A DNA stretch of 64,000 nucleotides from Sphingomonas sp. SUN019 (lineage in GTDB: Bacteria > Pseudomonadota > Alphaproteobacteria > Sphingomonadales > Sphingomonadaceae). The notes below the pieces were generated by a model that was not told the DNA's origin, did no database searches, and was given only the letters and a program-made list of their open reading frames with translations. Where the stretch lies: assembly GCF_024758705.1 (NCBI RefSeq), contig NZ_CP096971.1, positions 1,116,001 to 1,180,000 on the forward strand, in the 5' to 3' direction. Position 1 is the first letter of the stretch, and the number at the start of each line of letters is the position of its first letter. Shown in pieces: positions 27,688 to 36,321 of the stretch. Both the position numbers and the translations under genes were made by a program.

Positions 27688-27710
27688 TAGGGGTAGGGGT
27701 AGGGGTAGGG
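27688..27710 (+). repeat. TAGGGG tandem repeat, G-quadruplex motif
   Basis: Four uninterrupted TAGGGG-type units give four G-runs (4, 4, 4 and 3 Gs) separated only by TA. This fits the strict G-quadruplex pattern with 2-base loops. It lies about 155 bases before the dapB start, on the coding strand. Confidence 0.85.
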
Positions 27711-27865
27711 ATTGGCCCTGTCCTACAGCCCCCGATCTATGTCATGAGCGCCCTCGTGATGACGACGCCCCCCAAATCCCACCCCACTCAAGTTCCGACG
27801 CCCGCGAAAAGCGCGCCAGCGTCTCAACATTCACAACATTCACCTCAACATTCGGCCTCCGCCGC

Positions 27866-28594
27866 ATGACCGCGATCGGCATCTACGGCAGCGCAGGGCG
27901 TATGGGCCGGGTGATCACCGCGATCGCCGAGGACGAAGGTGCGACCATCGCTGGAGGGGTGGATGCGGGCGACGATCCCGCGCCGCTCGCCGCCGCCGCC
28001 GACGTGCTGGTCGATTTCTCCACCCCCGCCGCGATCGAATCGCATCTGGCCGCCGCGGTCGAGGCGGGCACGCCGATCGTCATCGGAACGACCGGACTGA
28101 CCGCGGCGCACCACGCCGCGATCGACGCCGCCGCCGCCCGCGTAGCGGTGCTGCAGACCGGCAACACCTCCTTGGGCGTCACGTTGCTCGGCATCCTGGT
28201 GCGCGACGCCGCCGCGCGGCTTGGCCCCGAATGGGATATCGAGATCGCCGAGATGCACCACCGCCACAAGGTCGACGCCCCCTCGGGCACCGCGATCCTG
28301 CTCGGTGAGGCAGCCGCCGCGGGGCGCGAAACCACGCTCGCCGACACCCGCGTCGACGGCCGCGCGGGGCTGACCGGCGCGCGCAGCGAAGGGACGATCG
28401 GCTTCTCGTCGCTCCGCGGCGGCACCGTTGTCGGCGATCACCTCGTCGTGTTCGCGGGCGAAGGCGAACGGATCGAACTCGGCCACCGCGGAGAGGACCG
28501 CACGATCTTCGCGCGCGGCGCGATCAAGGCCGCGCTGTGGCTCGCCGACAAACCTGCCGGCCGTTACCAGATGGCCGAGGTGCTGGGGCTTTGA
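27866..28594 (+). CDS. dapB: 4-hydroxy-tetrahydrodipicolinate reductase
   Basis: A 242-residue NAD(P)H-dependent reductase in the lysine/meso-diaminopimelate pathway, which feeds both lysine and peptidoglycan synthesis. GIYGSAGRMGRVI is the nucleotide loop, VDFSTPAA and GTTGL follow, and the active site EMHHRHKVDAPSGTA holds the catalytic His and Lys. The ATG at 27866 is chosen by homology; the frame is open further upstream through repetitive sequence. Its stop overlaps the TTG start of nth. Confidence 0.95.
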   Translation: MTAIGIYGSAGRMGRVITAIAEDEGATIAGGVDAGDDPAPLAAAADVLVDFSTPAAIESHLAAAVEAGTPIVIGTTGLTAAHHAAIDAAAARVAVLQTGNTSLGVTLLGILVRDAAARLGPEWDIEIAEMHHRHKVDAPSGTAILLGEAAAAGRETTLADTRVDGRAGLTGARSEGTIGFSSLRGGTVVGDHLVVFAGEGERIELGHRGEDRTIFARGAIKAALWLADKPAGRYQMAEVLGL

Positions 28595-29253
28595 AAAAGG
28601 CCGACACGTTCGAATTCTACCGCCGTCTCGCCGAAGCCAACCCCCACCCCGAGACCGAACTGGAATCGGGCAACACTTTCCAGCTGCTCGTCGCGGTGGT
28701 GCTCTCGGCGCAGGCGACCGACGCGGGCGTGAACAAGGCGACGCGCGCGCTGTTCGAACGCGTGAAGACCCCCGAACAGATGGTCGCGCTCGGCGAAGCG
28801 GCGCTGAAGAACCACATCAAGACGATCGGCCTGTTCAACACCAAGGCGAAGAACGTCATCGCGCTTAGCGAGGCGCTGATCGCCGACCACGGCGGCGACG
28901 TACCCGCGAACCGCGACGAACTCGAAAAACTCCCCGGCGTCGGGCGAAAGACCGCGAACGTGGTAATGAACGTCGCGTTCGGCGCGGAGACCTTCGCGGT
29001 CGATACGCACATCTTCCGCATCGGCAACCGCACCGGCCTCGCCCGCGGCAAGACCCCGCTCGCGGTCGAACTGAAGCTGGACAAGGCGACGCCGCAGCCG
29101 TTCCGCCTCCACGCTCATCACTGGTTAATCCTGCACGGCCGATATGTGTGCAAGGCGCGCAGGCCCGAATGCTGGCGGTGTATCGTCAGCGATCTGTGCG
29201 CGTTCAAACCGAAGACCCCGGCCCCGAAAGCCGCCGCCGGGAAGGGAGAGTGA
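28591..29253 (+). CDS. nth: Endonuclease III
   Basis: A 220-residue DNA glycosylase/AP lyase that removes oxidised pyrimidines. The helix-hairpin-helix with the catalytic lysine (LPGVGRKTANVV), the catalytic aspartate in FAVDTHIFRI and the [4Fe-4S] loop C-x6-C-x2-C-x5-C (CKARRPECWRCIVSDLC) are complete. The start is TTG 28591, overlapping the dapB stop (TTGA), so translation is coupled. Confidence 0.95.
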   Translation: MKKADTFEFYRRLAEANPHPETELESGNTFQLLVAVVLSAQATDAGVNKATRALFERVKTPEQMVALGEAALKNHIKTIGLFNTKAKNVIALSEALIADHGGDVPANRDELEKLPGVGRKTANVVMNVAFGAETFAVDTHIFRIGNRTGLARGKTPLAVELKLDKATPQPFRLHAHHWLILHGRYVCKARRPECWRCIVSDLCAFKPKTPAPKAAAGKGE

Positions 29254-29255
29254 CT

Positions 29256-29627
29256 ATGCGAATCCCCGTCCTCGCCGCTTTAGCCGTCGCTGCCATCGCA
29301 TCGCCCGGCGCTGCACGCGACCGCAACGAAATCCCCGCCGCCACGCCGATCGGGAAAGCCGAAAGCTGCATCCCGCTCCGCTCGATCCGCGAAAGCCTGG
29401 TGCGCAGCGACCGGATCATCGATTTCCGGATGCTGGGCAACAAGACGTATCGCGTGACGCTGCCGCAGGGCTGCCCCGGCCTCAACTTCGAACGCCGCTT
29501 CTCCTACGCGACCTCGCTCAGCCAATTGTGTCAGCAGGACATCATCACCGTCCTGCAACAGGCCCCGATGATGCGCGGCGCCAGTTGCGGCCTGGCAGAA
29601 TTTCAGCCGGTGACGCTGGCGAAGTAG
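29256..29627 (+). CDS. Exported small protein, DUF6491-like
   Basis: A 123-residue protein with a signal peptide (residues 1-20, ending near PGAARD). The mature part contains four cysteines in blocks [33 protein letters not shown] and GASCGLAEF, probably two disulfides. This pattern matches small periplasmic proteins of the DUF6491 type found in sphingomonads; the match is from memory and the function is unknown. It starts two bases after the nth stop. Confidence 0.65.
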   Translation: MRIPVLAALAVAAIASPGAARDRNEIPAATPIGKAESCIPLRSIRESLVRSDRIIDFRMLGNKTYRVTLPQGCPGLNFERRFSYATSLSQLCQQDIITVLQQAPMMRGASCGLAEFQPVTLAK

Positions 29628-29680
29628 GGGCGAAGTAGGACTGGCGCGCGGCCCGCCGCTTTGCTAGGCGACCCCTCCAG

Positions 29681-29757
29681 GCACCCATAGCTCAGCTGGA
29701 TAGAGCGCTGCCCTCCGAAGGCAGAGGTCGCAGGTTCGAATCCTGCTGGGTGCGCCA
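29681..29757 (+). tRNA. tRNA-Arg (anticodon CCG)
   Basis: A complete 77-base tRNA. The acceptor arms GCACCCA / TGGGTGC pair fully and the terminal CCA is encoded. The anticodon arm is CTGCC-CTCCGAA-GGCAG, giving anticodon CCG at 29715-29717, and the T arm is GCAGG-TTCGAAT-CCTGC. It reads CGG, a codon used often in this GC-rich genome. It marks the left edge of the accessory region, and tRNA genes are common integration points, but I found no copied 3' end in the window. Confidence 0.97.
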
Positions 29758-29917
29758 TGTTTCCGGCGACCGCCGCGCAGGGTCGCGCTCGTAAACGGGA
29801 GGCATGAGTTTTCCCGGTTGCGCCAAGCACGACCTTACGTCTCGCGCTAGACTGATGAACGAATGCCCCGCCCCCGCCACCCGCACCTACCCGACCAGTT
29901 TGTCCAGCCCGCCGCGA

Positions 29918-30667
29918 TCAGCGTTTCGGCGGCCATGCTCCGGCGAGCGACATGGCGCGGATTGCCTGAGGGGTTGGAGAAGGATCGGGCCAGCCCGCCT
30001 CAATCGCCCGCGCCGCCAGCCTGATTTGCGAATCGCGTTCCGCCGGATCGTTCGTGACCATCGGCGTCGTCACTGCAGTGCCCAGATTGGCTCCACCAGC
30101 ATCGACCGCCCATAGGTCCGCCCCACGCGACATCAGCAGCTCCGCGATGCCGAATTGCTCCATGTCGAGCGCGATGTGCAGCGGTCGGCGATCGAGCCCA
30201 CCGCGTGTGTCGGGGTCGCCCCCAAAATCGAGCAGCAGCCGTACGCCGCCTGCCGATCCCAGCGCGATCGCCGCGCGAAACGCCGCCAGCGGATTATCAG
30301 GGGGGGTCGGGCTGGCTCCGGCGGTCAATAGCGCGTGGGCAATGCCGGGCGCGTTGGCATGGAGGGCCAACACCAGCGGTCCGCCGTCTCTCGCGCCATC
30401 GAGCGCCGCGCCCTTCGCGATCAACACGTCGACCAGCGCAATGTCCCCGGTCGCGACCGCCACCTCCAGCATTGAACGGTCGGCGGCGACGACCTCCAGC
30501 AATTTAGGGTCGCGATCGATCAGATGAACCACGCGGCCAGAGTCGCGGGCTAGAAGGGCGGCGACCAGTTCCCGCCCAGACCCCCCGAGCGTTTCGGACC
30601 CAAGCAATTCCGCCGTCGTCGGCAGGTCGGCTCCATCCACGAACGCCGCGCGCGATACTTCATCCAT
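29918..30667 (-). CDS. Ankyrin-repeat protein
   Basis: A 249-residue protein without a signal peptide. The middle and C-terminal parts are built of ankyrin repeats: SMLEVAVATGDIALVDVLIAKGAALDG, a second with PLVLALHANAPGIAHALLTAGA, and RRPLHIALDMEQFGIAELLMSRGADLW. It lies 63 bases after the lipase-like gene, on the same strand, and is likely co-transcribed. Ankyrin proteins next to lipase toxins are often immunity proteins; it could also be a secreted effector or chaperone. Confidence 0.75.
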   Translation of the reverse strand: MDEVSRAAFVDGADLPTTAELLGSETLGGSGRELVAALLARDSGRVVHLIDRDPKLLEVVAADRSMLEVAVATGDIALVDVLIAKGAALDGARDGGPLVLALHANAPGIAHALLTAGASPTPPDNPLAAFRAAIALGSAGGVRLLLDFGGDPDTRGGLDRRPLHIALDMEQFGIAELLMSRGADLWAVDAGGANLGTAVTTPMVTNDPAERDSQIRLAARAIEAGWPDPSPTPQAIRAMSLAGAWPPKR

Positions 30668-30730
30668 CGCTTATCCTCGCGCGGTCCGACCCGGCGTTCA
30701 AGAGCCGCGCGCGAACGCGACTGTCAAGCG

Positions 30731-32398
30731 TCAGGGAAGGCGCGAGGCGGTGCTGGCTAGCACCCAGTTCATCATGTGGCGGTTGATCGGGCCGAGCGGA
30801 CCATATTGCGAGAAAGCGCCCAACCCCTCCGGCCGGACGAGGGGCAAGGCGTGCGTCTCACCGAACGCGCGCGATACGAACGGGATGACGTTCTGCGCGG
30901 TGGTCAGGAACTCGCCCGGCACCGCGAAATTGTCGGCGGTGCCCGTCCGCAAGCCGTTCTCGGCCGCGACCGCCGCGCCCTCGGCGCGCGACGCGCCGTG
31001 CAGCCCCGCGGCGTTGAAGGTGATCGCCTCACGCCCCGACGCGTTCGCGGCGTGCGAGGCGAGTCCGCCGCCGAGCGAATGGCCGACAAAGCTGACGTCC
31101 AGCGCCGGATCGGCGCGCGCGATCGAGCGGCCGATTTCCAGCGCCTGCGCATAGTGATTCGACGGCAGGCCGACGCCCTGCTGCGCGTTTGTCACCCAGT
31201 CGCCGACGCGACCGCCCGATCCGCGGAAGGCGACCGTATAGGCCTCCGATCCAGTCGCCCCGGTCGCATAGACCTCAGCATGGAACGCCCCGCGGTCGAG
31301 CATGGTCGAATCGAGGTTCAGCCGGGCGAGTTCGCTCGCGTCGGTGACCTGGCGCGTCCCCGCAGGCAAAGCGCCACGGCCATAGACGAACCCGGCCATC
31401 TCGGCCTTCGCGTGCAGCACCTCGGCCGGAATGTCGCGCCCGGCGGGGGCGAGATCGCTCGCCCGACCGAGCAGCGGGCCGGTATCGTTCGCCGCCGTCC
31501 GCGCCACGCCCGCGACATCGTTCGCGGCAATGCGGGTCAGCCCGGGTGCGGCCTCGCGCACGACCGTCGAGGTCACGCCCCGCGCCGCGCCTTCCGCCGT
31601 CGTGCGCGCTGCACCGCCCAGCAGCGCGCACGCCGGACCGCCGCCGACCGGCACGACATAGGTCGCGACCATACCGACATCCAGGCCGATCTCCTCGGTG
31701 CGCCCCTCGGCGATCGCCTGACCGTAACGATTGGCGGTGTCGCCGACGAAGCCGCTGGTCGCATCCCATGCGCCCTTCAGGTCACCACCCAACCGGCTCG
31801 GGTCGTTCGCGACGCTGGACAGATAATTCCCCGTCACGCCCGCGCCGCTGCGCACCGCGCCGACGACGGTATCGGTCAGTTCCTGCCGCGCCTCGGCCGA
31901 TACCTGCGCCTCAGCCAGCGTCATGCCGAGTTGCCCGACCGTCCCGACCAGGCTGACGCCTTCGCGCAATACGCCGCCCGCGACGCCGACCTGAAAGCGC
32001 GTGATGCTCTCCGCGCCCGTGATCGCGCCGCGCAGCCCTTGCGAGAGGAAATCGTCGCCGGTGATCTGGCTGCGCGCGAAATCCGCGCCCTGGCCGATCG
32101 TCTCGCCGGTCCAGTTGACCGCGCTGGTGATGCCGTTGCGGCCTGCTTCGGTCGCGTCGCCGATGCCGTCGCGTACCGTGCTGGCCACCGCGCGGATGTC
32201 GCCGTTCGAGATCGCGCTGCCGAGGCTGCTGAGGAACCCTTTCGGCTCCGGCGCGGGCGCCGGAGCCGGGGCGGCGGGGGGCACCGCCGGGGGATTCCAG
32301 CCCGAAACGTAGGGCGCGACCGCGCTCGCCGGGCGCGTCGGCACCTGCGGCGGAACGGGGGGTGGCGGCGGCGCGGCCTGACGGACGGGATCGAGCAT
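30731..32398 (-). CDS. Lipase-like protein, candidate T3SS effector or toxin
   Basis: A 555-residue protein with no Sec signal. Residues 1-52 are very proline/alanine-rich. Residues 53-270 are Gly/Ala/Thr-rich helices. The C-terminal third is a class 3 lipase fold: YTVAFRGSGGRVGDWVTNAQ, then the nucleophile elbow VSFVGHSLGGG (Ser441), TADNFAVPGE (likely acid region) and a late histidine (THALPLV or NRHMMNW). It would hydrolyse lipid esters. A 17-bp inverted repeat shared with T3SS-flanking genes lies about 60 bases upstream of the ATG. The ankyrin gene follows. Confidence 0.75.
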   Translation of the reverse strand: MLDPVRQAAPPPPPVPPQVPTRPASAVAPYVSGWNPPAVPPAAPAPAPAPEPKGFLSSLGSAISNGDIRAVASTVRDGIGDATEAGRNGITSAVNWTGETIGQGADFARSQITGDDFLSQGLRGAITGAESITRFQVGVAGGVLREGVSLVGTVGQLGMTLAEAQVSAEARQELTDTVVGAVRSGAGVTGNYLSSVANDPSRLGGDLKGAWDATSGFVGDTANRYGQAIAEGRTEEIGLDVGMVATYVVPVGGGPACALLGGAARTTAEGAARGVTSTVVREAAPGLTRIAANDVAGVARTAANDTGPLLGRASDLAPAGRDIPAEVLHAKAEMAGFVYGRGALPAGTRQVTDASELARLNLDSTMLDRGAFHAEVYATGATGSEAYTVAFRGSGGRVGDWVTNAQQGVGLPSNHYAQALEIGRSIARADPALDVSFVGHSLGGGLASHAANASGREAITFNAAGLHGASRAEGAAVAAENGLRTGTADNFAVPGEFLTTAQNVIPFVSRAFGETHALPLVRPEGLGAFSQYGPLGPINRHMMNWVLASTASRLP

Positions 32399-32459
32399 GA
32401 TGCTCCTCTCTTATTCCTATAATCCGTGGCGGTTGTGCGCCTTGTCTGGCCTGCCGGCC

Positions 32460-32476
32460 ATAATCGGAATGACTAG
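32460..32476 (-). promoter_or_regulatory. T3SS-linked inverted repeat, site D
   Basis: ATAATCG-GAA-TGACTAG, an imperfect form of CTAATCG-N3-CGATTAG. It lies 61 bases before the lipase-like gene (leftward) and 44 bases before the KASIII-like gene (rightward), so it could act on either. Confidence 0.55.
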
Positions 32477-32520
32477 GCCGCGCTTGCAGAACGCCGCCAC
32501 CCCGGCGCATGATTGCGCGC

Positions 32521-33438
32521 ATGACAGGGTTCGCGCTCGCCGGGAGCGGCAACTATCGGCCGAAGACGGTGCGGAACGGGCGACCCATCGCGGGAGCGAA
32601 CGAAACCACGTCGGCAATGGCGACCGCCGCCGCCGAACAGGCGCTAACCGGTGCGGGCTGGCGCGCCGCGGACCTCGACGTGCTGATCGGCGCGTGCAGC
32701 GTGATGGAACAACCGATCCCCGGCACCGCCATCCTCGTCCAGCGGCGGTTGGGGATCGGTGCATCGGGCGTCGCTGCGTTCGACGTGAATGCGACCTGTC
32801 TTTCAGGGCTGCTCGCGCTCGATCTGGCCGTGACGGGAATCGCCGCGGGCAAGTGGCGTCGGGCGCTTATCGTCACCGCCGATATGCCAAGCGCGGCGGT
32901 CGATCCGGCCGATTTGGCGCTTGGCCCGATCTTCGGCGACGGTGCGGCGGCGCTGGCGGTCGAGGCGGGCGACCATCGCGTGCTTGCCAGCCGGTTCGAG
33001 AGTTACGGCGACCATGCCGATCTGTGCCGGCTGGACGCGGGCGGCACGCGCGTCGACCCGCGCGGCGACCACGACGAATTTCTCGCGGCGACGCGGTTCC
33101 GGATGGATGGCCCCGCGCTCTACCGGAAGACCGCACGGCTGTTCCCGGCATTTCTCGATCGGCTGCTTGGTGCGGCAGGCGTGCGCGCGGACGAGATCGA
33201 CCTGATCGTCCCGCATCAGGCGAGCGCGCCCGCGATCGATCACCTGTCGCACGTCCTGGGCGGCGACCGGGACCGGATCGTCGACATCTTCGGGGAGCAC
33301 GGCAATCAGGTCGCGACCAGCCTGCCGCACGCGCTCCACGTCGCCGCGACCACCGGACGGCTGACGCCGGGGTCGACCGTGCTGCTGGTCGGCAGTGCGG
33401 CGGGGATCACGCTCGGCGGCATATTGGTGCGCTGGTGA
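32521..33438 (+). CDS. 3-oxoacyl-ACP synthase III-like protein
   Basis: A 305-residue thiolase-fold condensing enzyme. The catalytic triad is intact: Cys93 in FDVNATCLSGL, His232 in VPHQAS and Asn262 in EHGNQVATS. Such enzymes join an acyl-CoA or acyl-ACP to a second acyl unit, or transfer acyl groups. The location at the head of a six-gene operon without other fatty acid genes argues for a specialised pathway rather than housekeeping FabH. The ATG at 32521 is chosen; an ATG four codons upstream is possible. The stop overlaps the next gene's GTG. Confidence 0.82.
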   Translation: MTGFALAGSGNYRPKTVRNGRPIAGANETTSAMATAAAEQALTGAGWRAADLDVLIGACSVMEQPIPGTAILVQRRLGIGASGVAAFDVNATCLSGLLALDLAVTGIAAGKWRRALIVTADMPSAAVDPADLALGPIFGDGAAALAVEAGDHRVLASRFESYGDHADLCRLDAGGTRVDPRGDHDEFLAATRFRMDGPALYRKTARLFPAFLDRLLGAAGVRADEIDLIVPHQASAPAIDHLSHVLGGDRDRIVDIFGEHGNQVATSLPHALHVAATTGRLTPGSTVLLVGSAAGITLGGILVRW

Positions 33439-34385
33439 CGCGGCTGGCGCTGGTGACGGGCGCGACCGGCGGGCTGGGTCGAACGCTCGTTCCGACGCTC
33501 GTCGCGGCGGGATGGCAGGTGCGTGCGACCGGACGGCGTACGGGCGACGGCATCATCCCGCTCGATCTGACGCAGCCGATCCCGGCGACACTGGCGGATG
33601 GAGTAGATGTTGTGTTCCACCTCGCGGCCCTCTCATCGCCGTGGGGCCGCCCGCGCGATTTCGCGGCGATCAACATGGATGCCACCGCCCGGCTGCTTGA
33701 AGCGGCGGCGCGGGCGGGATGCCGCCGTCTCGTCCACGTCTCGACGCCGTCGATCTATGCCGAGGCACGCGAACGGCTCGATCTGACCGAACGATCGCCG
33801 CCCGCGGCGCGCTTTGCCAGCGCTTATGCCAGCACGAAATGGCAGGGCGAGCGGCTTGTGCTTGCTGCCGACAGCCCGGCGATGCGGACGATCGTATTGC
33901 GGCCGCGCGCGATCGTCGGGCCGCATGACGCGGTGCTGCTCCCACGGCTGATGCGCGCGATCCGACAGGGGCGCGTGCCGTTGCCCGGCGGCGGGGCGGC
34001 GCTGGTCGAGCTGACCGACGCGCGCGATATAGCGACGGCGCTGATCGCTGCCGCCGATGCAGAGGTCGGGGGGGCGGCGTTCAACATCTCGGGCGGACAA
34101 CCGCGCAGCGTGCGCTGGATCGTGACGCGCATCACCGCGCGCCTTGGCCTGACGCCACGGATCGCCAACCTGCCGCGCCCGCTGGCGATGGCCGGTGCGG
34201 GCGCGCTGGAGGCGATCGGGCGCATCACGAGCCGCGAGCCATTGATTACGCGTTATGGCGTGATGACGCTCGGCTGGTCGCAGACCTTCGATCTCTCCGC
34301 CGCGCGCGACCGACTTGGCTGGACGCCACGCATTTCGCCCGAGGATGCGATCGACCACGCGCTGGAGGCGATATGCGCCGCGTAA
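33435..34385 (+). CDS. NAD-dependent epimerase/dehydratase family protein
   Basis: A 316-residue extended SDR. It has the nucleotide loop VTGATGGLGRTL (residues 7-18), FHLAALSSP, VHVSTPSIYA and the catalytic YASTK. This fold covers sugar epimerases, 3-beta-hydroxysteroid and 2-alkyl-3-ketoacid reductases (OleD). Placed directly after a condensing enzyme, a role in reducing its beta-keto product is plausible. GTG 33435 overlaps the preceding stop by four bases. Confidence 0.8.
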   Translation: MTRLALVTGATGGLGRTLVPTLVAAGWQVRATGRRTGDGIIPLDLTQPIPATLADGVDVVFHLAALSSPWGRPRDFAAINMDATARLLEAAARAGCRRLVHVSTPSIYAEARERLDLTERSPPAARFASAYASTKWQGERLVLAADSPAMRTIVLRPRAIVGPHDAVLLPRLMRAIRQGRVPLPGGGAALVELTDARDIATALIAAADAEVGGAAFNISGGQPRSVRWIVTRITARLGLTPRIANLPRPLAMAGAGALEAIGRITSREPLITRYGVMTLGWSQTFDLSAARDRLGWTPRISPEDAIDHALEAICAA

Positions 34386-35203
34386 CGTTGCGCGGCTTTC
34401 GCGTCGGCTTCTGCCGCCACCCCCAGCGCATGGCGATCCGCGACGGGCGCTGGCGGCCGGTCGAATTTCCGGCGCTCGCGTTCCTGCTGGTTCACCCAGA
34501 GGAAGGGCCAATCGTCTTCGACACCGGTTACGATCCCGCCTTCTTCACCGCGACCGAGCCGTTTCCGGAGCGCCTGTACCGCTGGACGACCCCGCCGACG
34601 CTTGGGCCACGGGAGGCCTTGGCCGATCAATTGGCGGCGGCCGGAGTTGCGCCGGGCGACGTGCGCCACCTGATCCTGTCCCATTTTCACGCCGATCACA
34701 TGGCGGGCACGCACCGCTTTTCGAACGCCGCGATCCACTGTGCGCGCGCCGGATATGATGCGATGTGCGCGGGGAGCCGACTGGGGTCGGTGCGCAAGGG
34801 GATGCTGCGCGCGTTGGCCCCGCTCGATTTCCTGACGCGTGCGCGGTGGTTCGAGGATGCGCCGCGGGTGCCGCTGCCCGCCGATCTTGCGCCGTTCGTT
34901 GAAGGGGCCGATCTGCTGGGCGACGGATCGTTCCTCGCGCTGCCCCTGCCCGGCCATTGCCCCGGTCATTGGGGGCTGGCGCTGCGCGAGGATGCGGGGC
35001 TGCACATGCTGGTCGCCGACGCGGCGTGGTCGAGCGATGCAATCCGCCGCGACATGCCGCCGCCGCGGCTGACGATGGCGCTGCTGGGTGACCCCGCCGC
35101 AACCCGCGCGACGCTGCACGACCTGCATCGACTGCGTGTGCGCAATCCCGACATCCGGCTGACACCGTCGCATTGTCCGGAATGCGCGAGCGAGTGGGCG
35201 TGA
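34373..35203 (+). CDS. MBL-fold metallo-hydrolase
   Basis: A 276-residue metallo-beta-lactamase-fold protein. The binuclear site is plain: FDTGYDP, SHFHADHMAG (HxHxDH), LPGHCPGHWGL, VADAAW and a late histidine in TPSHCPE. It most resembles lactonase/thioesterase-like MBL proteins. In the operon it could hydrolyse a thioester or lactone intermediate. It overlaps the upstream gene by 13 bases and its stop overlaps the next GTG. Confidence 0.8.
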   Translation: MRRVTLRGFRVGFCRHPQRMAIRDGRWRPVEFPALAFLLVHPEEGPIVFDTGYDPAFFTATEPFPERLYRWTTPPTLGPREALADQLAAAGVAPGDVRHLILSHFHADHMAGTHRFSNAAIHCARAGYDAMCAGSRLGSVRKGMLRALAPLDFLTRARWFEDAPRVPLPADLAPFVEGADLLGDGSFLALPLPGHCPGHWGLALREDAGLHMLVADAAWSSDAIRRDMPPPRLTMALLGDPAATRATLHDLHRLRVRNPDIRLTPSHCPECASEWA

Positions 35204-36321
35204 CCATCTTGGTGACCGGCGCGCGTGCGCCAGTGGCGCTCGATATCGCGCGGTCGTTTCGCGCGGCAGGGCATGACGTGCACCTGGCGGATTCGGTCGC
35301 GGCTTATGCGGCGTGCTGGTCGCGGTCGGGGTTTCCGGTGCATCGCCTGCCGCCGCCGCGGCACCAGTTTGGGGCGTTTCGGGAGGAATTGTCGGCGCTG
35401 GTCGACAGGCTGGGCGCGACGCTGGTCGTGCCGACGTGCGAGGAGGTGTTCTACGTCGTCGCCGCGGCGGACGGGGCGTATCCGGTGTTCGCGCCGCCGC
35501 TCGCGACGTTGCGCGCGCTTCATTCCAAAAGCGCGTTCGTCGGGCTGGCGCGCGCGGCCGGGGTGCGCGTGCCGGACACGCAGTTGCTGACCGATCCTGC
35601 GCAACTTGCCGGGCTGGACCTTGGGCGGCTGGTGCTGAAACCAGAATTTTCGCGCTTTGCCGCCGCGACGCTGATCCGTCCGCGTGACGTGCGGCGTGTA
35701 AAACCGTCGCCCGACCATCGCTGGGTCGCGCAGGAGTACGTCGCAGGCGAGGAGGTGTGCCTGTGGTCGGCGGTCGTCTCGGGTGTCGTGACGACGGCGG
35801 TCGTCTATCGCCCGACGCTGCGCCATGGCCGGTCGGCGGCCTATGCGTTCGAGGCGATCGATTGCCCTGCGGCGGTCGAGGTCGCGCGCAGGATCGCCGC
35901 GGCGACCGGCATGACCGGGCATCTGTCGTTCGACTTGATCCTGACCGCGAACGGCGAGGCGGTCCCGATCGAGTGCAACCCGCGCGCGGTGAGCGGGGTG
36001 CATCTCTACGATGGCGAAACGCTGGCGCGCGCGATCATCGGCGAACCTCAGCCCGCGCCACCACTCGGCACGCGCCGCCACCTGTCGCCCGCCATGGCGC
36101 TGCTCGGCGCGCCGACGTCGCTTGTCACCGGGCGGATCGCGCAGTTCGCGCGCACGTGGCGCGAAGGGACCGACGCGATCGGCCGACCCGGCGATCGCTG
36201 GCCCGCAATTGGAGCGATCGTCGACGCCGCGCGCTTCGCGGCGCTCGGCCTAACCCGTCACCGCAGCCCGACGCGCCAGACGACCGACGACATCGAATGG
36301 AACGGCGAGCCGATTGGATGA
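35200..36321 (+). CDS. ATP-grasp family ligase
   Basis: A 373-residue ATP-grasp protein. The N-terminal pre-ATP-grasp domain begins ILVTGARAPVALDIAR. The ATP-binding part has RLVLKPEFSRFAAATLIRP, WVAQEYVAGEEVCLWS and the metal-binding GHLSFDLILTANGEAVPIECNPRA spread over the C-terminal half. Such enzymes activate a carboxylate as acyl phosphate and join it to an amine or thiol. Start GTG 35200 is within the previous gene's stop. The substrate is not known. Confidence 0.78.
   Translation: MTILVTGARAPVALDIARSFRAAGHDVHLADSVAAYAACWSRSGFPVHRLPPPRHQFGAFREELSALVDRLGATLVVPTCEEVFYVVAAADGAYPVFAPPLATLRALHSKSAFVGLARAAGVRVPDTQLLTDPAQLAGLDLGRLVLKPEFSRFAAATLIRPRDVRRVKPSPDHRWVAQEYVAGEEVCLWSAVVSGVVTTAVVYRPTLRHGRSAAYAFEAIDCPAAVEVARRIAAATGMTGHLSFDLILTANGEAVPIECNPRAVSGVHLYDGETLARAIIGEPQPAPPLGTRRHLSPAMALLGAPTSLVTGRIAQFARTWREGTDAIGRPGDRWPAIGAIVDAARFAALGLTRHRSPTRQTTDDIEWNGEPIG

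Noticed and set aside
27688..27710. The TAGGGG tract as a telomere or sequencing artefact
   Set aside because: It is only four units long inside a normal bacterial gene context; a local G-quadruplex motif is the simpler reading.
29603..29830. Open frame on the minus strand encoding [20 protein letters not shown] peptide
   Set aside because: This is the well-known false ORF produced by the antisense of a tRNA gene; it overlaps tRNA-Arg(CCG).
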